In this document: positions 62,481 to 64,000 of the stretch, piece after piece
How positions within the stretch are numbered: the stretch's first letter is position 1
Layout of the letters: the number at the start of each line of letters is the position of its first letter
DNA from: Vespa crabro
Lineage: Eukaryota > Arthropoda > Insecta > Hymenoptera > Vespidae
Assembly: GCF_910589235.1 (NCBI RefSeq)
Contig: NC_060963.1
Span: 7,269,001 to 7,333,000, forward strand
Direction of reading: 5' to 3'
Length of the DNA: 64,000 bases
Program-made: the position numbers and the translations under genes
The notes under the pieces: model-generated
The model's database searches: none
The model's input: only the letters and a program-made list of their open reading frames with translations
Told to the model about the DNA's origin: nothing

Positions 62481-62525
62481 ATGAATGGAGTTCGACGGAC
62501 GGCCATCGACGCTTTCGATGCTAAG
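62481..62525 (+). CDS. Possible first coding exon of a gene extending past the right edge
   Basis: The 15-codon stretch MNGVRRTAIDAFDAK starts at an ATG and ends exactly at a GTAATA donor (phase 0). It lies in a locally GC-richer, CpG-bearing block (62140-62530) that is preceded by a 3' splice site at 62154, which suits a 5' untranslated region plus start. I do not recognise the peptide, and no continuing exon was found before 64000, so the next one would lie to the right. Evidence is limited to composition and splice-site fit. Confidence 0.3.
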
Positions 62526-62868
62526 GTAATAATAAATTTATGTATTTTTTTTTTATTTGTATTCACAGAATAGACCGAAAGAATTCCTAGATGGGCTAAA
62601 TGATCTTAGTTAATTTTAAAAATCAATTACTCCTTTTAGAGTAAATCTTTTAGGCTAATTTTGTTTTCAGATTGTAAAATTACTAGATTTGTTTGTAAAA
62701 TTACAAGCATAACTACAAGTCTAAAAAGTCTCAAAAAGGAGTAATTTTTATTTAAAGCCATCTAAGAAGTTTTTCCCTACGTAAGAACTTTTGGACTACC
62801 CTATATTTGAGTGATTGTGACAACTTTTATACACCTAGTTTAAATATGTAAATTGTTTAAAGAAAAGA

Positions 62869-63125
62869 GAATTTTTTAAGTTTGATTATTTCTATCACTT
62901 TATTATCCATTTTCTTCGAAATATATATATATATATTTGATCAGAAAAATAAAATATATATATGATGAACACACAATAGCCTTAGTAATTATATGATCGT
63001 GGTGATCTTGCTTCACTTAATTGTAAAACTTTGAATCATCATAAAAAAAGAAATTTTTAAGTTTGATTATTTCTATTTTATCATACATTTTTTTCGAAAC
63101 AGATTCGACTAGAAAAAAGAATATA

Positions 63126-63131
<6 letters not shown>
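62869..63131. repeat. Diverged direct duplication (62869-62963 and 63050-63131)
   Basis: Both copies share TTTTTAAGTTTGATTATTTC, then a T-rich stretch, TTCGAAA, an AGAAAAA segment and a terminal ATATATATATG. The copies differ by small indels. They are about 180 bases apart, with unrelated sequence between them. Confidence 0.7.

Positions 63132-63183
<52 letters not shown>
63121..63183. repeat. (TA)n microsatellite
   Basis: About 60 bases of TA dinucleotides with one TG interruption. It lies at the right end of the second copy of the direct duplication. It is visible directly. Confidence 0.9.
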
Positions 63184-63185
<2 letters not shown>

Positions 63186-63703
63186 TATATATCAAAGACG
63201 AATACAGTAATTTTGTTACGCAATGTAATTAATTCTCTGTCTCTTTCCTTCTTGAGAAAGATCTTACGCATCGAAGGCCCAAGAGACGTAAGCGATTCTC
63301 TAAGTCGTGGTCTCTGCTTCGGATACTTTCTGTCTCCGAGCTACCACGAGTTCGTAGAAGTGTGTGCGTCGAACGGAACGTGTAATTAGGTGTCTTAACG
63401 CGCCGAGATCGGTTGACCGATCCGATAACGTGCGATACATAAGTATATCCTTTGGTTATGGCTATGAGATTCAATGCGTCGAACTTTTCACTGGTAGAGT
63501 TAGAAATGAAATACGTTACTACCTTATCGAATAGACAGAGTTCCTAATACCTTAGGAGATTTGAAAAATTATAGAGAAAATTAATGATTATAAAAACTAT
63601 TAATTTTGTAGTATAATAGTAGTAACGATGACAGATATCAAACTATATAATTACAATATAAAATATCAAATTATTATTGTTGTGATATTTATATTATTTT
63701 TTT

Positions 63704-63745
63704 CTTTTTTTATATATAGGTCAATTTTTTTTATATATAGGTCAA
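63704..63745. repeat. 21-bp tandem duplication
   Basis: Two adjacent copies of a T-rich unit ending TATATATAGGTCAA (63704-63724 and 63725-63745), nearly identical. It is visible directly. Confidence 0.8.
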
Positions 63746-64000
63746 GCTTTCATACGATTAACCTAATAATATTTAATAATAACGTAGATATAGAAATATC
63801 TATCTAAGCGTTAGTATTTGCAAAAGTTAGAAATAACAAAAGTAGTTATTTTAAAATTGAAATAATATTTTAGCGGATTACTACGTACCTATATATCTAT
63901 GTAAATATGTCCGAGGCCGGGGAATAGCTCATTCGGTTCCATACGGGTACGTTGCTCGCATATTATTAAGCCAACAGTAGAATTATTAATTTAGTATCTG

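Larger units (their letters stand above)
62526..64000. other. Right-end AT-rich region, no supported gene
   Basis: Possibly the first intron of the candidate gene at 62481. It contains a diverged 85-95 bp direct duplication, a foldback near 62620-62745, a long (TA)n run, a CpG-richer patch at about 63240-63480 without a convincing frame, and a 21-bp tandem duplication at 63704-63745. Confidence 0.4.

Noticed and set aside
63910..63965. tRNA-like sequence (GGGGAATAGCTCATTCGGTTCC)
   Set aside because: It resembles an A-box, but there is no pairing D-arm, anticodon arm or properly spaced B-box, so it is not a tRNA gene.
1..64000. CRISPR array, bacterial operon or phage features
   Set aside because: The sequence is eukaryotic with spliced genes throughout. 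No regularly spaced repeat array with unique spacers is present.

Overview
The window is a gene-dense, very AT-rich piece of an arthropod nuclear genome. It is almost certainly an insect and probably a hymenopteran. The support is compact genes with many short GT-AG introns, a Spätzle-type cystine-knot gene, a short insect-type separase, a Nopp140 gene with the two alternative C-termini described in Drosophila, mariner and hAT-like debris, and many TA/TC microsatellites. The species cannot be named from the sequence alone.

Layout from left to right: a possible first exon of a mitochondrial protein leaving the left edge (-, 373-579); PIG-C (-, 1450-2271); Cullin-3 (+, 3719-9601); a 4.8-kb gene-poor gap with a hAT-like MITE; a UBE2L3-type E2 (-, 14385-15741) head-to-head with Nup205 (+, 16379-23292); NFXL1 (-, 23600-26366); GMPPB (+, 27914-29360) tail-to-tail with separase (-, 29522-32180); a dead mariner (34215-35477) and a foldback repeat; Mad2 (-, 36571-37427) head-to-head with Nopp140 (+, 38121-41465); a secreted Spätzle-like cytokine (+, 44693-46651); SRRM1/SRm160 (+, 49475-56172) tail-to-tail with RNA polymerase III subunit RPC4 (-, 57103-58751); and a repeat-rich right end that may hold the 5' end of one more gene on the + strand.

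The exon structures were assembled by hand. In every complete multi-exon gene the splice phases close and the total is a multiple of three, which is strong internal support. The genes are housekeeping rather than one pathway. They cover ubiquitin transfer (Cul3, E2), nuclear pore, GPI and GDP-mannose synthesis, mitosis (separase, Mad2), nucleolus and Pol III, and splicing, plus one immune or developmental ligand.

Most worth a second look: the Nopp140 alternative 3' exons, whose unrelated tails end in the same short FDD terminus; a GC-richer island of about 0.8 kb without an open frame inside SRRM1 intron 3; the short separase; the uncharacterised Spätzle-like ligand; and the foldback and duplicated repeats. 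I found no clear evidence of a wholly new multi-gene system.
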